From assembly GCF_002355275.1 (NCBI RefSeq), contig NZ_CP023449.1, forward strand, positions 3,698,001-3,762,000: a DNA stretch of 64,000 nucleotides, in the 5' to 3' direction. The notes under the pieces are model-generated. The model saw nothing but the letters and a program-made list of their open reading frames with translations. It had not been told where the DNA came from and ran no database searches. Source of the stretch: Rhizorhabdus dicambivorans (lineage in GTDB: Bacteria > Pseudomonadota > Alphaproteobacteria > Sphingomonadales > Sphingomonadaceae). Each line of letters begins with the position of its first letter. Within the stretch, counting starts at the first letter, position 1. The position numbers were made by a program, and so were the translations under genes. Shown one piece after another: positions 45,088 to 53,068 of this stretch.

Positions 45088-45356
45088 CACGCGGCGTTCA
45101 GTTCGTCCGCACGGCGGACACCGGGAATGGCGCGCATCTTGGCAAGCAGCCGCGCCTCGGCCGAGGTGCCCTCGGCCAGCGACAGGGTGACGGTCATCGT
45201 CGTGCCCTCACGCGCCAGGTTCATCCGCTGTGGAAAACGGTTGTGGATCACCAGCAGGTCGAGCAGCCGGCTCGTCACCCCCAGGTCGACATCGGCCTCG
45301 ACCTCGATCTGGGTGGAACGCTGGCCAAGCGGCGCGGCGATGACGGTCACAGGCAT
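45087..45356 (-). CDS. ilvM: ACT-domain regulatory subunit, IlvM-like
   Basis: An 89-residue ACT domain (MPVTVIAAPLG, VDLGVTSRLLDLLVIHNRFPQRMNL) like IlvM, the short regulatory partner of acetolactate synthase II. It would bring feedback control by branched-chain amino acids to the large subunit encoded directly after it with a 1-base stop/start overlap. The Lrp-type regulator gene is divergent, 130 bases away. A longer in-frame reading to 45740 crosses that divergent gene and is rejected. Confidence 0.82.
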   Translation of the reverse strand: MPVTVIAAPLGQRSTQIEVEADVDLGVTSRLLDLLVIHNRFPQRMNLAREGTTMTVTLSLAEGTSAEARLLAKMRAIPGVRRADELNAA

Positions 45357-45486
45357 ATCCTCATCCGGAGTGGAAGCGAGCCTTCTACCGCGTCGGGCGC
45401 GAAAAGACTTTCTCCATTTGAGGGTTTGCGCGGATTTTTGCAAAAACTGTTTCGGTTTCTGGGAATTATTGAGTATATTTTTTTCC

Positions 45487-45954
45487 ATGAACCTTGACAG
45501 CCACGAACGAAAAATCCTCGCGCTGCTCCAGGAGGATTGCTCGCTTTCGGCCGCCGAGATCGCCGAGCGGGTCGGCCTGTCTACCACCCCTTGCTGGCGC
45601 CGTATCCAGCGGCTGCGCGAAGCGGGGATCATCGCAAAGCAGGTGGCGCTGGTCGACCGGCGCAAGATCGGCCTGAACGCACAGATCTTTGCCCAGGTGA
45701 AGCTGAACGCCCACGGCCGCCAGCATCTTGACGAGTTCACCGCGGCGATCCGTGGCTTTCCGGAGGTGCTGGAGGCCTATGTGCTGATGGGCCCGGTCGA
45801 TTTCCTGCTGCGCATCGTGGCCGCTGATATCGAGGCCTATGAACGCTTCTTCTTCGACAAGCTCAGCAAGCTCGACGGCGTCCAGGAGATCAACTCGATC
45901 GCTGCCCTGTCCGAGGTCAAATACACCACCTCCCTGCCGGTGGACCAGGCATGA
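45487..45954 (+). CDS. Lrp/AsnC-family transcriptional regulator
   Basis: A 155-residue regulator. A helix-turn-helix occupies about residues 4-62 (LDSHERKILALLQEDCSLSAAEIAERVGLSTTPCWRRIQRLREAGII) and an effector-binding RAM (ACT-like) domain about 70-145 (KLNAHGRQHLDEF, VLEAYVLMGPVDFLLRIVAADIEAYERFF). It is divergent from ilvM/ilvG, so control of branched-chain amino acid synthesis is the likely function. The intergenic region 45357-45486 is A+T-rich, with TTATTGAGTATATTTTTTT near the start. The frame extends far upstream to 43342 but only this C-terminal part is real. Confidence 0.92.
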   Translation: MNLDSHERKILALLQEDCSLSAAEIAERVGLSTTPCWRRIQRLREAGIIAKQVALVDRRKIGLNAQIFAQVKLNAHGRQHLDEFTAAIRGFPEVLEAYVLMGPVDFLLRIVAADIEAYERFFFDKLSKLDGVQEINSIAALSEVKYTTSLPVDQA

Positions 45955-46048
45955 CTCCTCCATCTCCCCGGATCTGGCCCCCAGACGGTCGAATGAATTC
46001 GGCGGGGAGCATCCCGACCGCCAACGCGTTGCAGGCAGAGAGATAGCC

Positions 46049-46492
46049 ATGAACACCGACACTCCCATCGTCCCCTGCCCCGCCTGTGCCACGCTGAACC
46101 GCGTTCCCGCGGCGAAGCTGGGTGCGGGCGGCACGTGCGGCCGCTGCGGCCAGCCGCTGTTCGCGGGCAGGCCGATCGACCTGACCGCTGCCAGCTTCGA
46201 CGCCCATGCCGCGCGCGGCGATCTGCCGCTGCTCGTCGATTTCTGGGCATCCTGGTGCGGCCCCTGCCGGCAGATGGCCCCGGCCTTCGCCGAGGCCGCC
46301 CGCCAGCTCGAACCGACGATGCGGCTTGGCAAGCTCGACACCGAGGCCGAACAGGCGATCGCGGCCCGCTATGGCATCCGCTCGATCCCGACGATGATCC
46401 TGTTCCACAAGGGCCGCGAGATCGCGCGGCAATCGGGCGCGATGCCGGCCTCCACGATCGTGCAATGGGCACGGAATGCAGCCCCTGCCTGA
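46049..46492 (+). CDS. trxC: Thioredoxin 2 (zinc-binding)
   Basis: A 148-residue thioredoxin with an N-terminal zinc ribbon formed by Cys10, Cys13, Cys30 and Cys33 (CPAC, CGRC). The catalytic motif is WCGPC with Cys70 and Cys73, followed by the fold-defining SIPTMILFHKGREI with the cis-Pro. TrxC reduces disulfides in the cytoplasm and is part of oxidative stress defence in other bacteria. ATG 46049 is used, with GCAGAGAGA upstream. It is a single gene, 94 bases after the Lrp-type regulator. Confidence 0.94.
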   Translation: MNTDTPIVPCPACATLNRVPAAKLGAGGTCGRCGQPLFAGRPIDLTAASFDAHAARGDLPLLVDFWASWCGPCRQMAPAFAEAARQLEPTMRLGKLDTEAEQAIAARYGIRSIPTMILFHKGREIARQSGAMPASTIVQWARNAAPA

Positions 46493-46615
46493 GCCGCACG
46501 CCTTTCCGGGGGTGGCCCTCCACCGGTAGGCGCGGTGACGATCGCGACGGGCACGCGCCGACGCGCCGCAGCAGAGGACGCAACGACGTTTCCTTCCGGG
46601 CAAAGGACGACAGGA

Positions 46616-47011
46616 TCAGGCGGTGACGGTCGTCTGGTCCACCCGCAGGATGGAGATCCTGTGCTCCCTTCCCCCACGATCGGGCCACATGATCGACTGA
46701 CCTTCGCGCAATCCTATCAATCCTGCGCCGACAGGCGTCAGGATCGAGATGCGGCCGTTCGAGATATCCTCGTCCTGGGGCAGGACGAGCTGCACGGTCC
46801 GGTGCTGGCCGGTGCTGTCGCTGACGAACTCGACCGTCGTTCCCATGATGACGACATCGCGCGGGATATCGCCGGCCCGGCGCACCTCGGCCCGCGCGAT
46901 CTCGTCGAGCAGCAATTCGCTCACCTGCGGGAGGCGTTGCTCGACACTGATCGCCAGATTGGCCAGCATGTCCGCCTCACTGTCGATGAGCTGGATCGGT
47001 GGCCTGTTCAT
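46616..47011 (-). CDS. rnk: Rnk-family nucleoside diphosphate kinase regulator (GreA-like)
   Basis: A 131-residue protein of the Rnk/GreA type. The N-terminal PPIQLIDSEADMLANLAI resembles Rnk's helical start, and the C-terminal FKBP-like part has VVIMGTTVEFVSD, VQLVLPQDEDISNGRISILTPVGAGLIGLREGQSIMW, as in GreA/Rnk proteins. Rnk binds RNA polymerase and is linked to nucleotide pools and to stress in other species. It overlaps the upstream small gene by 4 bases (ATGA), so both are probably translated together. Confidence 0.88.
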   Translation of the reverse strand: MNRPPIQLIDSEADMLANLAISVEQRLPQVSELLLDEIARAEVRRAGDIPRDVVIMGTTVEFVSDSTGQHRTVQLVLPQDEDISNGRISILTPVGAGLIGLREGQSIMWPDRGGREHRISILRVDQTTVTA

Positions 47012-47241
47012 GCCCGTGCTCCCGGGTGGAACGCGGCATGGCCGCTCCCAACCATGCCGCCCTCGGCCGCTCCGGGACAGGCCGCCCTGACCGCCCGGAG
47101 AAGAGCCCGGAAGCGGGGGAAGACCTGGTTTTCTAAGCGATGCAGAAACGGCTCCGACGCGAAGAAGCGGAACCCTCCCTTGCAGCGCACGGCCAGCCCC
47201 ACCGCGCGGCCGGCAGCCTCCACGATGAAACGTTCAGACAT
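47008..47241 (-). CDS. Small unknown protein upstream of rnk
   Basis: A 77-residue protein beginning MSERFIVEAAGRAVGLAVRCKGGFRFFAS, with no TM helix or signal peptide. I do not recognise the family. A good RBS (GGAGGG, 8-9 bases before the ATG) and the ATGA overlap with rnk support that it is real. It may be part of a stress-linked group with the two unknown genes upstream, all small and on the same strand. The longer frame to 47334 has no support. Confidence 0.65.
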   Translation of the reverse strand: MSERFIVEAAGRAVGLAVRCKGGFRFFASEPFLHRLENQVFPRFRALLRAVRAACPGAAEGGMVGSGHAAFHPGARA

Positions 47242-47288
47242 CTGATTTCCCTCCGATTCCGATGGGTCTTGTTGTCGGCGCGGCATTC

Positions 47289-47633
47289 TCACGCCGCCGC
47301 CGGGCGCAGACCGGCCCAGAAGCGATCGACGCACCGGGCGATGAAGGCGCCGGGCACCTCGCCCCCGATCACATCCTTCAGCACGGCCGCGAGCCCGTCG
47401 CCAAACGCGCTGGCATACCGGCGCAACAGGGGGTCCTCCAGCGCGCGCGAAGGCGGGTTGCCTTCCATCGCCGCCAGGACGATGTCCACGAAACTGTGGG
47501 TCGCGGCCCGCTCCTCATCGGTGGCGCCGCTTGCGCGCTGCCCCGCGAGATGCCGGGCCATGACCGCTTCGATGATGTCGCGCCGCGCGATCAGGACCGA
47601 CAGGTGATCGCGGGTAATCATATCGCTGTGCAT
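47289..47633 (-). CDS. Small unknown protein, helical
   Basis: A 114-residue, mostly helical soluble protein (DHLSVLIARRDIIEAVMARHLAG, EERAATHSFVDIVLAAM, RCVDRFWAGLRP). No known domain is recognised. ATG 47633 has GGAGAG upstream, the best reason for this start over the frame's 47660. It is the second of four consecutive minus-strand genes ending in rnk. Confidence 0.65.
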   Translation of the reverse strand: MHSDMITRDHLSVLIARRDIIEAVMARHLAGQRASGATDEERAATHSFVDIVLAAMEGNPPSRALEDPLLRRYASAFGDGLAAVLKDVIGGEVPGAFIARCVDRFWAGLRPAAA

Positions 47634-47917
47634 GCTTCTCTCCTCGACAGCACATCGCATCGCCGACGGAGCCGAACGGCCCTGGCGAGCGGATCATTGG
47701 AGTTGTGAGAAGTGCCTCGGGCGCCCGAGCGCGAAACTATCGGCCGCGGAGCCCCGAGGCCCGCAGCCGCGTCATGAGGCTACCACCGTGAGCCGCGAAC
47801 CGACGAAAGGAGCTTTGGTAAGCCATGTAACCGATATAGGTCATTATCCGGTCGAAACAAGCCTCGGCCAATCCGCCGGCCGACCGATACCTGCCGGTCG
47901 CCAGGCCGGATGCCCGT

Positions 47918-48277
47918 TCACGCCACCTGGACATCGAAGGAGAACCACTGGCTTTCGCCGTGATCGTAGAGCTGTGCCTGCCGCTCGCCGACGGTGATCG
48001 AATAGTCGGTCGATGAGCCCCGATCATGGCCCCGCGCGGTCGCGCCATCGATCTCCATCGAGACGAACACCTTGCTTCCAGCGTCATAAATCTCGGGCAG
48101 CGTACCGCCGAACCGCGCGTCGCGGTCCCCGTCATAGCCCTGCAGATGCTCTCCGCGCGCTTCCGCCGCGATCCGCAGATGCCGTGCGGCGGCATGATCG
48201 TAGAGACCGGCGAGCTTCCTGCCGCTGATCAGGGCATAGGCGGCCGCCACGGCCATGGCGCAGGTTTGTGGTGACAT
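47918..48277 (-). CDS. Small unknown protein
   Basis: A 119-residue protein. The first part (MSPQTCAMAVAAAYALISGRKLAGLYDHAAARHLRI) is helical and Ala-rich; the second part is beta-rich with many Asp, Gly and Tyr (LYDHGESQWFSFDVQVA at the end). No domain is recognised. A GGGAGAGG ribosome binding site 2-3 bases before ATG 48277 supports the start. 284 bases without a supported gene separate it from the next downstream gene. Confidence 0.6.
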   Translation of the reverse strand: MSPQTCAMAVAAAYALISGRKLAGLYDHAAARHLRIAAEARGEHLQGYDGDRDARFGGTLPEIYDAGSKVFVSMEIDGATARGHDRGSSTDYSITVGERQAQLYDHGESQWFSFDVQVA

Positions 48278-48377
48278 GACCTCTCCCTGACACCGGCCGA
48301 GCGAGAAAGGCAAGCCGCCTGCCCGAAACGCCCTCCACGAGCGCGGTCAGGGCGGCCCCGCCCGGGGCGCAAGCCTC

Positions 48378-48397
48378 CCCTCCCGCATGCGGGAGGG
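48378..48397. repeat. Perfect palindrome downstream of pntB
   Basis: CCCTCCCGCATGCGGGAGGG is a 20-bp exact palindrome starting 8 bases after the pntB stop (reading minus). Its core CTCCC-GGGAG resembles the outer stem of the REP unit at 22553-22717. It may act as a terminator or mRNA stabiliser. Confidence 0.55.
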
Positions 48398-48404
48398 AGA
48401 GGGA

Positions 48405-49823
48405 TCAGTGCGCCATGGCCTTGACGATTTCCTCGACCATTTTCTTGGCGTCGCCGAGGAGCATCATGGTGTTGTCCATGTAGAAGACGTCGTTGTCGAC
48501 GCCGGCATAGCCGACACCGCCCATTGAGCGCTTCACGAACAGCACGGTCTTGGCCTTCTCGACGTCGAGGATCGGCATGCCGTAGATCGGCGAGGTCTTG
48601 TCGGTCTTAGCGGCCGGGTTGGTGACGTCGTTGGCGCCGATCACGAAGGCGATATCGGTCTGCGAGAACTCGCTGTTGATATCCTCCAGCTCGAACACCT
48701 CGTCATAGGGGACATGCGCTTCGGCCAGCAGCACGTTCATATGGCCGGGCATGCGCCCCGCGACCGGGTGGATCGCATATTTGACCCGAACGCCCGCCGC
48801 CTTGAGCTGGTCGCCCATCTCGCGCAGCACATGCTGCGCTTGGGAAACCGCCATGCCGTAGCCGGGGACGATGATCACCTGCTCGGCCTGCCCCATCAGG
48901 AAGGCGGCGTCCTCGGCGGAGCCGCGCTTCCACGGGCGCTGCTCCTTGGGAGCACCGTCGCCGGCGCCGCCGGCATCGCCGCCGAAGCCGCCCGCGATCA
49001 CGCTGATGAAGCTGCGGTTCATCGCCTTGCACATGATGTAGCTGAGGATCGCGCCCGACGAGCCGACCAGCGCGCCGGTGATGATCATCGCGCTGTTGTG
49101 CAGGGTGAAGCCCATCGCGGCGGCGGCCCAGCCCGAATAGCTGTTGAGCATCGACACGACCACCGGCATGTCCGCGCCGCCGATCGGGATGATCAGCAGG
49201 AAGCCGATCACGAAGCTCAGCGCTGTGATGGTGAAGAACACCCACTGCGCGTCGTCGGTCACGAAATAGGCGATCAGGCCCAGGATCGCGGCGAGCGTGC
49301 CGAGATTGATGACATGGCGCGCGGGCAGCATGATCGGCGCGCCCGACATGTTGCCGTTGAGCTTCAGGAAGGCGATCACCGATCCCGAGAAGGTGATGGC
49401 GCCGATCGCGACGCCCAGCCCCATCTCGATCCGGCTGACCTGGTTGATATGGCCGGTCGCCATGTCGAGAATGCCGAAGGCGCCCGGATTGAGGAAGGCG
49501 GCTCCCGCCACCAGCACCGCCGCGAGGCCGACCAGCGAGTGGAAGGCGGCGACCAGCTGCGGCATGTCGGTCATCGCGATCTTGCGCGCGGTGACGAAAC
49601 CGATCGCACCGCCGATCGCGATGGCGATCCCGATCTCGACCAGGCCGGTGCCGTGCAGGATCAGCGTGGTGACCATCGCGATCAGCATGCCGACCATGCC
49701 GAAGCGGTTGCCCCGGCGCGAGCTGGCCGGGCTGGAGAGCCCGCGCAGCGCCAGGATGAAGAGAATGCCCGAGACCAGATAGGCGAGCGATGCCCAGGCG
49801 GGCGTGGCGGTCAGTTCATGCAT
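48405..49823 (-). CDS. pntB: NAD(P) transhydrogenase subunit beta
   Basis: A 472-residue subunit of proton-translocating transhydrogenase, which makes NADPH from NADH using the proton gradient. The first half holds about eight TM helices (residues about 10-260), and the second is the NADP-binding domain with GYGMAVSQAQH, HPVAGRMPGHMNVLLAEA, GANDVTNPAAKTDKTSPIYGMPILDV and VKRSMGGVGYAGVDN. It is the last gene of a four-gene run on the minus strand (small aa3 subunit IV, pntA1, pntA2, pntB). A palindrome follows its stop. Confidence 0.96.
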   Translation of the reverse strand: MHELTATPAWASLAYLVSGILFILALRGLSSPASSRRGNRFGMVGMLIAMVTTLILHGTGLVEIGIAIAIGGAIGFVTARKIAMTDMPQLVAAFHSLVGLAAVLVAGAAFLNPGAFGILDMATGHINQVSRIEMGLGVAIGAITFSGSVIAFLKLNGNMSGAPIMLPARHVINLGTLAAILGLIAYFVTDDAQWVFFTITALSFVIGFLLIIPIGGADMPVVVSMLNSYSGWAAAAMGFTLHNSAMIITGALVGSSGAILSYIMCKAMNRSFISVIAGGFGGDAGGAGDGAPKEQRPWKRGSAEDAAFLMGQAEQVIIVPGYGMAVSQAQHVLREMGDQLKAAGVRVKYAIHPVAGRMPGHMNVLLAEAHVPYDEVFELEDINSEFSQTDIAFVIGANDVTNPAAKTDKTSPIYGMPILDVEKAKTVLFVKRSMGGVGYAGVDNDVFYMDNTMMLLGDAKKMVEEIVKAMAH

Positions 49824-49844
49824 GCTATCTTACCCCCGAACCGC

Positions 49845-50132
49845 TCAGCTCTTCTTTTCTTTTTTCTTGTACATCGCCAGCATCCGCTCAGTGACCGCGA
49901 AGCCGCCGAAGATGTTGATGCTGGCGAACACCACCGCCACCAGGCCGAGATATTTGGCCGTGGCGCTGCCGCCCGCCGCGCTGGCGATCAGCGCGCCGAC
50001 GATGATCACCGAGGAGATCGCGTTGGTCACCGCCATCAGCGGCGTGTGCAGCGCCGGCGTCACCGACCAGACGACATAATAGCCGACGAAGCAGGCCAGC
50101 ACGAAGATCGAGAGGATCGAGATGAAATCCAT
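49845..50132 (-). CDS. pntA2: NAD(P) transhydrogenase subunit alpha part 2 (membrane part)
   Basis: A 95-residue membrane piece of subunit alpha with three TM helices (about 3-20, 28-50, 57-80), ending in a charged KKKEKK tail. Split PntA genes, with the NAD-binding part encoded separately, are usual in Alphaproteobacteria (PntAA/PntAB). It sits between pntA1 (21-base gap) and pntB (21-base gap). Confidence 0.93.
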   Translation of the reverse strand: MDFISILSIFVLACFVGYYVVWSVTPALHTPLMAVTNAISSVIIVGALIASAAGGSATAKYLGLVAVVFASINIFGGFAVTERMLAMYKKKEKKS

Positions 50133-50153
50133 GGTTCTTCCCCCTGGGCCCGC

Positions 50154-51275
50154 TCAGCCGAGCAGCCGCGGATTGACGACCTTGCCGCCCTGCGTCAGGC
50201 GGATCGCATTGCCGATCTCCTCGTCGAGCACCGGCTTGCCTGCTTCCTTGTCCCAGAAGGCGCTGAGGAAGTTGAACAGGTTGCGCGAGAACAGCGCCGA
50301 GGCGTCGGCGGCCAAGGTGCCCGCCATGTTCTTCGCGCCGATGATCTTGACGCCGTGCTTGATCACGGTCTCGCCCGAGACCGCGCCCTCGACATTGCCG
50401 CCGCTCTCGGCGGCCAGGTCGACGATCACCGAACCGGCCCGCATCGTCGCGATCTGGGCGTCGCTGATCAGGCGCGGCGCGGCGCGCCCCGGGATCAGCG
50501 CGGTGGTGATGACGATGTCCTGCTTGGCGATGTGGCTGGAGACCAGCTCGGCCTGGGCCTTCTGATATTCTTCCGACATCTCGGTCGCATAGCCGCCCGA
50601 ACCCTCGCCCTCGATGCCCGCGACCTTCTCGACGAAGATCGGCTTGGCGCCGAGCGACATGATCTGCTCCCTGGTCGCCGAGCGCACATCGGTCGCCGAG
50701 ACCTGCGCGCCCAGGCGCCGCGCGGTGGCGATCGCCTGGAGCCCCGCGACGCCGACGCCCATAATGAAGGCCCGCGCGGCCGACACGGTGCCCGCCGCCG
50801 TCATCATCATCGGGAAGGCGCGCCCATATTCGGCCGCCGCCAGCAGCACCGCCTTGTAACCGGCGAGGTTCGACTGCGAGGAGAGGATGTCCATCGACTG
50901 CGCGCGGGTGATGCGCGGCATGAACTCCATCGCCAGCGCCTCATGGCCCCTGGCCGCATAGGCGTCGATCCGCGCACGGTCCCCGAACGGGTTGAGCCCG
51001 GCGACGATCCACGCCCCCGGCTTGGCACCACCCAGCGATTCGGGATCGGGGCCCTGGATACCGAGGATGATGTCGGCCTCCTTGAGCGTCGCCGCGCGGT
51101 CGCCGGTCCTGGCACCAGCAGCCTCATAATCGGCGTCCGAGATCGAAGCGCCTTCACCGGCCCCCTTCTCGACCGCCAGCTCGGCACCCAGACCAATGAA
51201 CTTCTTCACCGTCTCAGGCGTGGCGGACACACGGCTTTCTCCAGCCGCGCCCTCCTTCAGCACTGCAATCTTCAA
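50154..51275 (-). CDS. pntA1: NAD(P) transhydrogenase subunit alpha part 1 (NAD-binding)
   Basis: A 373-residue cytosolic NAD(H)-binding domain of transhydrogenase, related to alanine dehydrogenase. It shows KIAVLKEGAAGESRVSATPETVKKFI, the MDILSSQSNLAGYKAVLLAA, GVGVAGLQAIATARRLGAQVSATDVR, and VIVDLAAESGGNVEG. The first codon is TTG 51275, in a context (AAGGGC, 7 bases upstream) that fits. It lies 4 bases after the small aa3-type subunit IV gene, so both are likely in the same mRNA. Confidence 0.95.
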   Translation of the reverse strand: MKIAVLKEGAAGESRVSATPETVKKFIGLGAELAVEKGAGEGASISDADYEAAGARTGDRAATLKEADIILGIQGPDPESLGGAKPGAWIVAGLNPFGDRARIDAYAARGHEALAMEFMPRITRAQSMDILSSQSNLAGYKAVLLAAAEYGRAFPMMMTAAGTVSAARAFIMGVGVAGLQAIATARRLGAQVSATDVRSATREQIMSLGAKPIFVEKVAGIEGEGSGGYATEMSEEYQKAQAELVSSHIAKQDIVITTALIPGRAAPRLISDAQIATMRAGSVIVDLAAESGGNVEGAVSGETVIKHGVKIIGAKNMAGTLAADASALFSRNLFNFLSAFWDKEAGKPVLDEEIGNAIRLTQGGKVVNPRLLG

Positions 51276-51279
51276 GGGA

Positions 51280-51423
51280 TCAGCCCTTGGGCGCGATCAG
51301 GAAGATCACCAGCAGTCCGGTCAGCGCGCTGAGCACGGTGCCGACCTTCAGCAGGGTCAGAAAGCCCGAATAGGTGTTGTTATGGGCCTTGTAATCCATC
51401 GGCGCACCATGATCGTCGGACAT
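51280..51423 (-). CDS. Aa3-type cytochrome c oxidase subunit IV-like peptide
   Basis: A 47-residue protein with one TM helix (about residues 22-44, FLTLLKVGTVLSALTGLLVIFLI). The start and the DYKAHNNTYSGFL motif match the bacterial aa3-type subunit IV (COX_IV-bac) family, found alone or ahead of pnt genes in sphingomonads. In the oxidase it is a small structural subunit. It heads the pnt transcription unit. The ORF is too short for the usual gene-length filters. Confidence 0.8.
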   Translation of the reverse strand: MSDDHGAPMDYKAHNNTYSGFLTLLKVGTVLSALTGLLVIFLIAPKG

Positions 51424-51581
51424 GTCTTTTCCCCACAAGCTCTCATGCTGATTTCGGCGCCCTTCTAGACGGAAGCGGGCGCCAGCCTCAAGGCCAAATG
51501 GACTGCTTCTTTGGTCAGCTTTGGGGGATTTAAATTTGCTTAGCTTTTCAATGCTAAAGCCCAGGCTGAAGGGAGTAGCGG

Positions 51582-53021
51582 ATGCGTCGCGACAGCCCCC
51601 CGGGGCTTTTGCTGATCGATGCCGAGCCGGCGCAGGCCGGACTGATGAGCGCGCTGGCGCAGCGCGCCGGCTGGCGCGTGCTGCGCGCATCCGATGTCGA
51701 TACGGCGATCGAACAGGCCGGCCGGTCGGACATGCGGCTCGATGCAGCGCTGCTCGATCTCTGGTCCCCCGACGACGAAGCGGTCCGCTCGGTCGCCCTG
51801 CTCAGGCGGCGCCGGCCCGATCTGCCGATCATCGTCGTCACCGCCCAGCATTCGGTCGATCTCGCCGTGCGCGCGGTTCGCGCCGGTGCGCGTGACGTGG
51901 TGATCAAGCCGATCGCCGGGGATCGCCTGCTCGCCGCGCTCGACCATGCCGCGGCCGAAGACAAGCAGGTCGGGGAACTCAGCCCGCTGGCCGAGAAATG
52001 GTCGCAGGCGCTTGACTTCTCCGAGATGGTTGGCTCGGCGCCGGCCTTCCGCCGCGCGATCGACATCGCGATGCGCGCCGCCGCCACCCCCGCGACGATC
52101 CTGATCGAAGGCGAGAGCGGCGTCGGCAAGGAGGTGCTCGCCCAGGCGATCCATAACGCCTCCGACCGGGGCAACGGCCCGCTGGTCACCGTCAACTGCG
52201 CGGCCATCCCCGCCAATCTCGTCGAGAGCGAGCTGTTCGGCCATGAGCGCGGCGCCTTCACGGGTGCGTTCGAGCGGCGGCTGGGTCTGTTCGCCAATGC
52301 CGATGGCGGCACCATTTTCCTCGACGAGATCGGCGATCTGCCAGCCGAGGCCCAGGCCAAGCTGCTGCGCGTCCTCCAGTCGGGCGAGATCCGACCGATC
52401 GGCGCGGCCCATCCGCGTCAGGTGTCGGTCCGTGTCGTCGCGGCGACCAACCGGCGGCTGTCCGACGATGTCGCGAAGGGCCGTTTCCGCGAGGACCTGT
52501 TCTACCGGCTGGCGGTGGTGCCGGTCACCCTGCCCCCGTTACGCGCGCGCGCAGGGGATATCGGCCCGCTTGCCGATCATCTGCTCGACCGTATCGCCAG
52601 CCAACTCGGCATGAAAGCGCTGATGCTCGACCCCGGGGCACTGGCGCTGCTCGAAGCCTATGACTGGCCGGGCAATGTCCGCCAGCTTCACAACGTCCTG
52701 TTCCGCGCCGCGATCTTCGCGCGCGGCGGTCGCCTGACCGCCGCCGATCTGCCGCAACTCGCCCAGGGCTGCCTGTCCGGCCATGAGGCCGCGAACGACG
52801 ACGGGCCGCTGGCGGGGGCCACCTCGCCCATGCCCGGCAGCTTCCCACTGTTCGGCCCCGACGGCCATGTCCGCCCGATCGAGGATATCGAGGCAGACCT
52901 GATTCGCCTCGCCATCGGCCATTATCGCGGCCGCATGACCGAGGTGGCTCGCCGGCTGCGCATCGGACGCTCGACCTTGTACCGCAAGCTGGGAGAACTG
53001 GGCATCGAGCAGGCTGGCTAA
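51582..53021 (+). CDS. Sigma-54-dependent response regulator (NtrC/FlbD-like)
   Basis: A 479-residue activator with a receiver domain (about 8-125, phospho-acceptor Asp59 in AALLDLWSP and Lys109), an AAA+ sigma-54 activation domain (about 145-375) with Walker A GESGVGKE at 177-184, the sigma-54 contact loop GAFTGA at 224-229 and Walker B TIFLDEIGD, and a Fis-type helix-turn-helix at the C-terminus (MTEVARRLRIGRSTLYRKLGEL). All elements look intact. It precedes the polyketide operon by 47 bases on the same strand; I found no clear -24/-12 sigma-54 promoter before the polyketide gene. The receiver has no obvious partner kinase nearby. Confidence 0.93.
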   Translation: MRRDSPPGLLLIDAEPAQAGLMSALAQRAGWRVLRASDVDTAIEQAGRSDMRLDAALLDLWSPDDEAVRSVALLRRRRPDLPIIVVTAQHSVDLAVRAVRAGARDVVIKPIAGDRLLAALDHAAAEDKQVGELSPLAEKWSQALDFSEMVGSAPAFRRAIDIAMRAAATPATILIEGESGVGKEVLAQAIHNASDRGNGPLVTVNCAAIPANLVESELFGHERGAFTGAFERRLGLFANADGGTIFLDEIGDLPAEAQAKLLRVLQSGEIRPIGAAHPRQVSVRVVAATNRRLSDDVAKGRFREDLFYRLAVVPVTLPPLRARAGDIGPLADHLLDRIASQLGMKALMLDPGALALLEAYDWPGNVRQLHNVLFRAAIFARGGRLTAADLPQLAQGCLSGHEAANDDGPLAGATSPMPGSFPLFGPDGHVRPIEDIEADLIRLAIGHYRGRMTEVARRLRIGRSTLYRKLGELGIEQAG

Positions 53022-53068
53022 CGCGCCCGCCCTGTGGGACAAAGCGCGATGCCGAGCGTTGCCCCCCG

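Noticed and set aside
43342-45486. Plus-strand extension upstream of the Lrp-type gene
   Set aside because: Opposite strand of ilvG; only the part from ATG 45487 has a domain.
47737-48195. 152-residue minus-strand frame
   Set aside because: It overlaps the 119-residue gene in another frame, has no good RBS and Arg-rich low-complexity sequence.
48714-51332. 872-residue plus-strand frame
   Set aside because: Antisense of the pnt genes, low-complexity His/Asp/Arg-rich protein.
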